A stretch of DNA of 64,000 bases from Poronia punctata (Eukaryota > Ascomycota > Sordariomycetes > Xylariales > Xylariaceae), in assembly GCA_022579005.1 (NCBI GenBank), contig MU401551.1, positions 1 through 64,000 of the forward strand. Reading direction: 5' to 3'. A program made the translations under genes and the position numbers. Below, in pieces: positions 62,871 through 64,000 of this stretch (its first letter is position 1; each line of letters opens with the position of its first letter). The notes beneath the pieces were generated by a model. The model was not told where the DNA came from, ran no database searches, and saw nothing but the letters and a program-made list of their open reading frames with translations.

Positions 62871-63037
62871 TCCTCTCTCCTTCCACTCTTTGGCGATCAG
62901 AGGGAGCGCAAAGCCGAGCCCGCAAATCGATCCGCGAGGCAGAAGCGAAAAATAGAAACAAAACCGCTTGGGGAAATGTGTAGCACCCCCTCTCCACCCC
63001 GGACCCCAATCCAGAGCCCAGCAACCACATACGCCCA

Positions 63038-64000
63038 ATGTCCTCAAGCGGTCACGATGACGAGCCTTCTCCGGAGAAGTCGGAGAGAATCCTGGTCGGG
63101 CCAGTTGGTGCCACGCCCCCGAACCAGAACCGGCGCGTTAAGAAGAAGCGGGTTCGAAACTTCACCGAAGATGACCGGGCTGCGCATCGTATCTTTGAAA
63201 AGTCGAGACGAGAGGCATTCAAGGAAGCCTTAACCGTGAGTTGTGCCCTTGTGTTAGCTATAAAGCTACCTGTCTACTTCCCGAGTAAGTAGGTAGACAG
63301 GCAGGAAGTCAGCTTAGGCCGAACCCTGTCCATCTACCTGTCCCTCTCGTCTCGTTGACTCTTTTCCCTTCCTTATTGTTAACTGGAGCAACCCTAAAAG
63401 AACCTAGCAAGTCTCTTGCCGGCGCTTGCCGACACGGAGCCGCAACGCCTGTCGAAGCACGTCGTCGTGGATGAAAGCATAACTTTTATCAAGTCACAAC
63501 AAGAACGAATCAGTACGGTCACGGACCATCTCGAGGCCGTAAAAAAAGAGCGAGACCAGCTTATGGCCGAACTCAACCAATGGAGGGGCGGTGCTGGCAT
63601 AGAGACACGACAAGTCGCTGGTATCAACCAGGCCGCAGTCCATCACAGCGACGCCAGCGTGGGGTCAGATACAATTATGGGTGCGGTACCGACGACGTTG
63701 CGGTCTGTAAACCCTCCTATACCCATTATCGGCGAAGCTGCTCCGCCTTTCGTTTCCAGCGCGCCAAACCCAGCTGCGCTACCGCCGGATGCCAGCGTGT
63801 CGGGCTTGCCTTGGGAGAGCTTTGACTCGCGAATACACAACTATGAAACACACACGAACCACACACAGCAAGCGGAGAGTAGGCCCGACAATAGCATGGG
63901 AAGCCCGGGCTCCGTGCAGATAGCTTCATACCAGACATCCCGGTCGCCGCCAAACCTACCTCAATTTAATACGGCCCATGAGCATCACGACCCTGTCTTT
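63038..64000 (+). CDS. bHLH transcription factor (5' part, runs off window)
   Basis: Exon 1 is 63038-63235 (66 codons, phase 0), the intron 63236-63400 (GTGAGT...AAAG), and exon 2 runs from 63401 open to the window edge: 266 codons visible. The basic region follows an RRVKKKR cluster and reads AAHRIFEKSRRE, with His50, Glu54 and Arg58 at the 5-9-13 positions of E-box (CACGTG-class) binders. Helix 1 continues across the intron (FKEALT-NLASLLPAL), the loop is ADTEPQRLSKH, and helix 2 is VVVDESITFIKSQQERI, followed by a short Leu/Glu-rich extension (about residues 105-125). The rest is Ser/Pro/Asn-rich, as in activation regions. The target genes and subfamily cannot be told from this. The 3' end is outside the window. 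Confidence 0.87.

Larger units (their letters stand above)
55766..63037. other. Long gene-free interval upstream of the bHLH gene
   Basis: 7.3 kb with only short chance frames (at most about 110 codons, low quality) and no splice-joined protein that I could recognise. About 57000-58200 is more A+T-rich than its surroundings and could be an old decayed insertion. TACGAGTA/TACTCGTA words occur at 57964, 58872, 61175, 61306, 61537 (palindromic pair) and 62053. A GAT repeat lies at about 61391-61415. The last 700 bases are purine-rich, then pyrimidine-rich, with an 18-C run (62853-62870), and look like the promoter and leader of the bHLH gene. The left end holds the VAC7 promoter. Confidence 0.55.

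Overview
The window looks like a chromosome segment of a filamentous ascomycete (Pezizomycotina, most likely a Sordariomycete). The reasons are short GT-AG introns of about 50-165 nt, recognisable fungal proteins (Axl2-type cadherin-like protein, Prp6, Dim1, Vac7, a DysF protein, a fungal bHLH factor), and a sharply two-part composition: a ~33 kb A+T-saturated block without genes, followed by ~31 kb of normal composition with genes. The A+T block fits repeat-induced point mutation (RIP) of transposons.

Positions 1-33005 hold no plausible gene; the longest open frame is about 60 codons. Three full-length but decayed LTR retrotransposons can be delimited by hand: 3903-13157 (167-bp LTRs, target duplication ATATA), 14589-21704 (309/330-bp LTRs, CTAGT) and 24817-32673 (267/266-bp LTRs, GTAAT). 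Differences between LTR pairs are mainly C/T and G/A transitions. The block also holds ten in-phase copies of a 20-bp minisatellite (1541-1740), a short unmutated island (about 1741-1949) and a 75-bp-period tandem duplication (6148-6295). A 133-bp direct repeat (1883-2015 and 33006-33138) brackets the main block. The mutation state swaps between its two copies within about 6 bp.

From 33.1 kb the sequence is ordinary euchromatin. In order: an AXL2-like single-pass membrane protein (minus); the U4/U6.U5 splicing factor PRP6 (minus) divergent from the rRNA dimethyltransferase DIM1 (plus; 18 exons reconstructed); a 131-aa one-TM helical protein (minus, 3 exons); a DysF-domain protein like S. pombe Mug65 (plus); a two-exon hemerythrin-like protein (plus); VAC7, a regulator of vacuolar PI(3,5)P2 synthesis (minus); a ~7.3 kb stretch in which I see no gene; and the 5' part of a bHLH transcription factor (plus), which runs off the right edge.

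The genes are unrelated housekeeping and cell-organisation genes with no sign of a cluster. PRP6 and DIM1 share a 559-bp divergent promoter. The noncoding DNA is rich in an 8-mer, TACGAGTA (or its complement), found 15 times and only outside coding sequence. All gene models are hand-built by conceptual translation and splice-site reading; functions rest on remembered family features, not on database searches.
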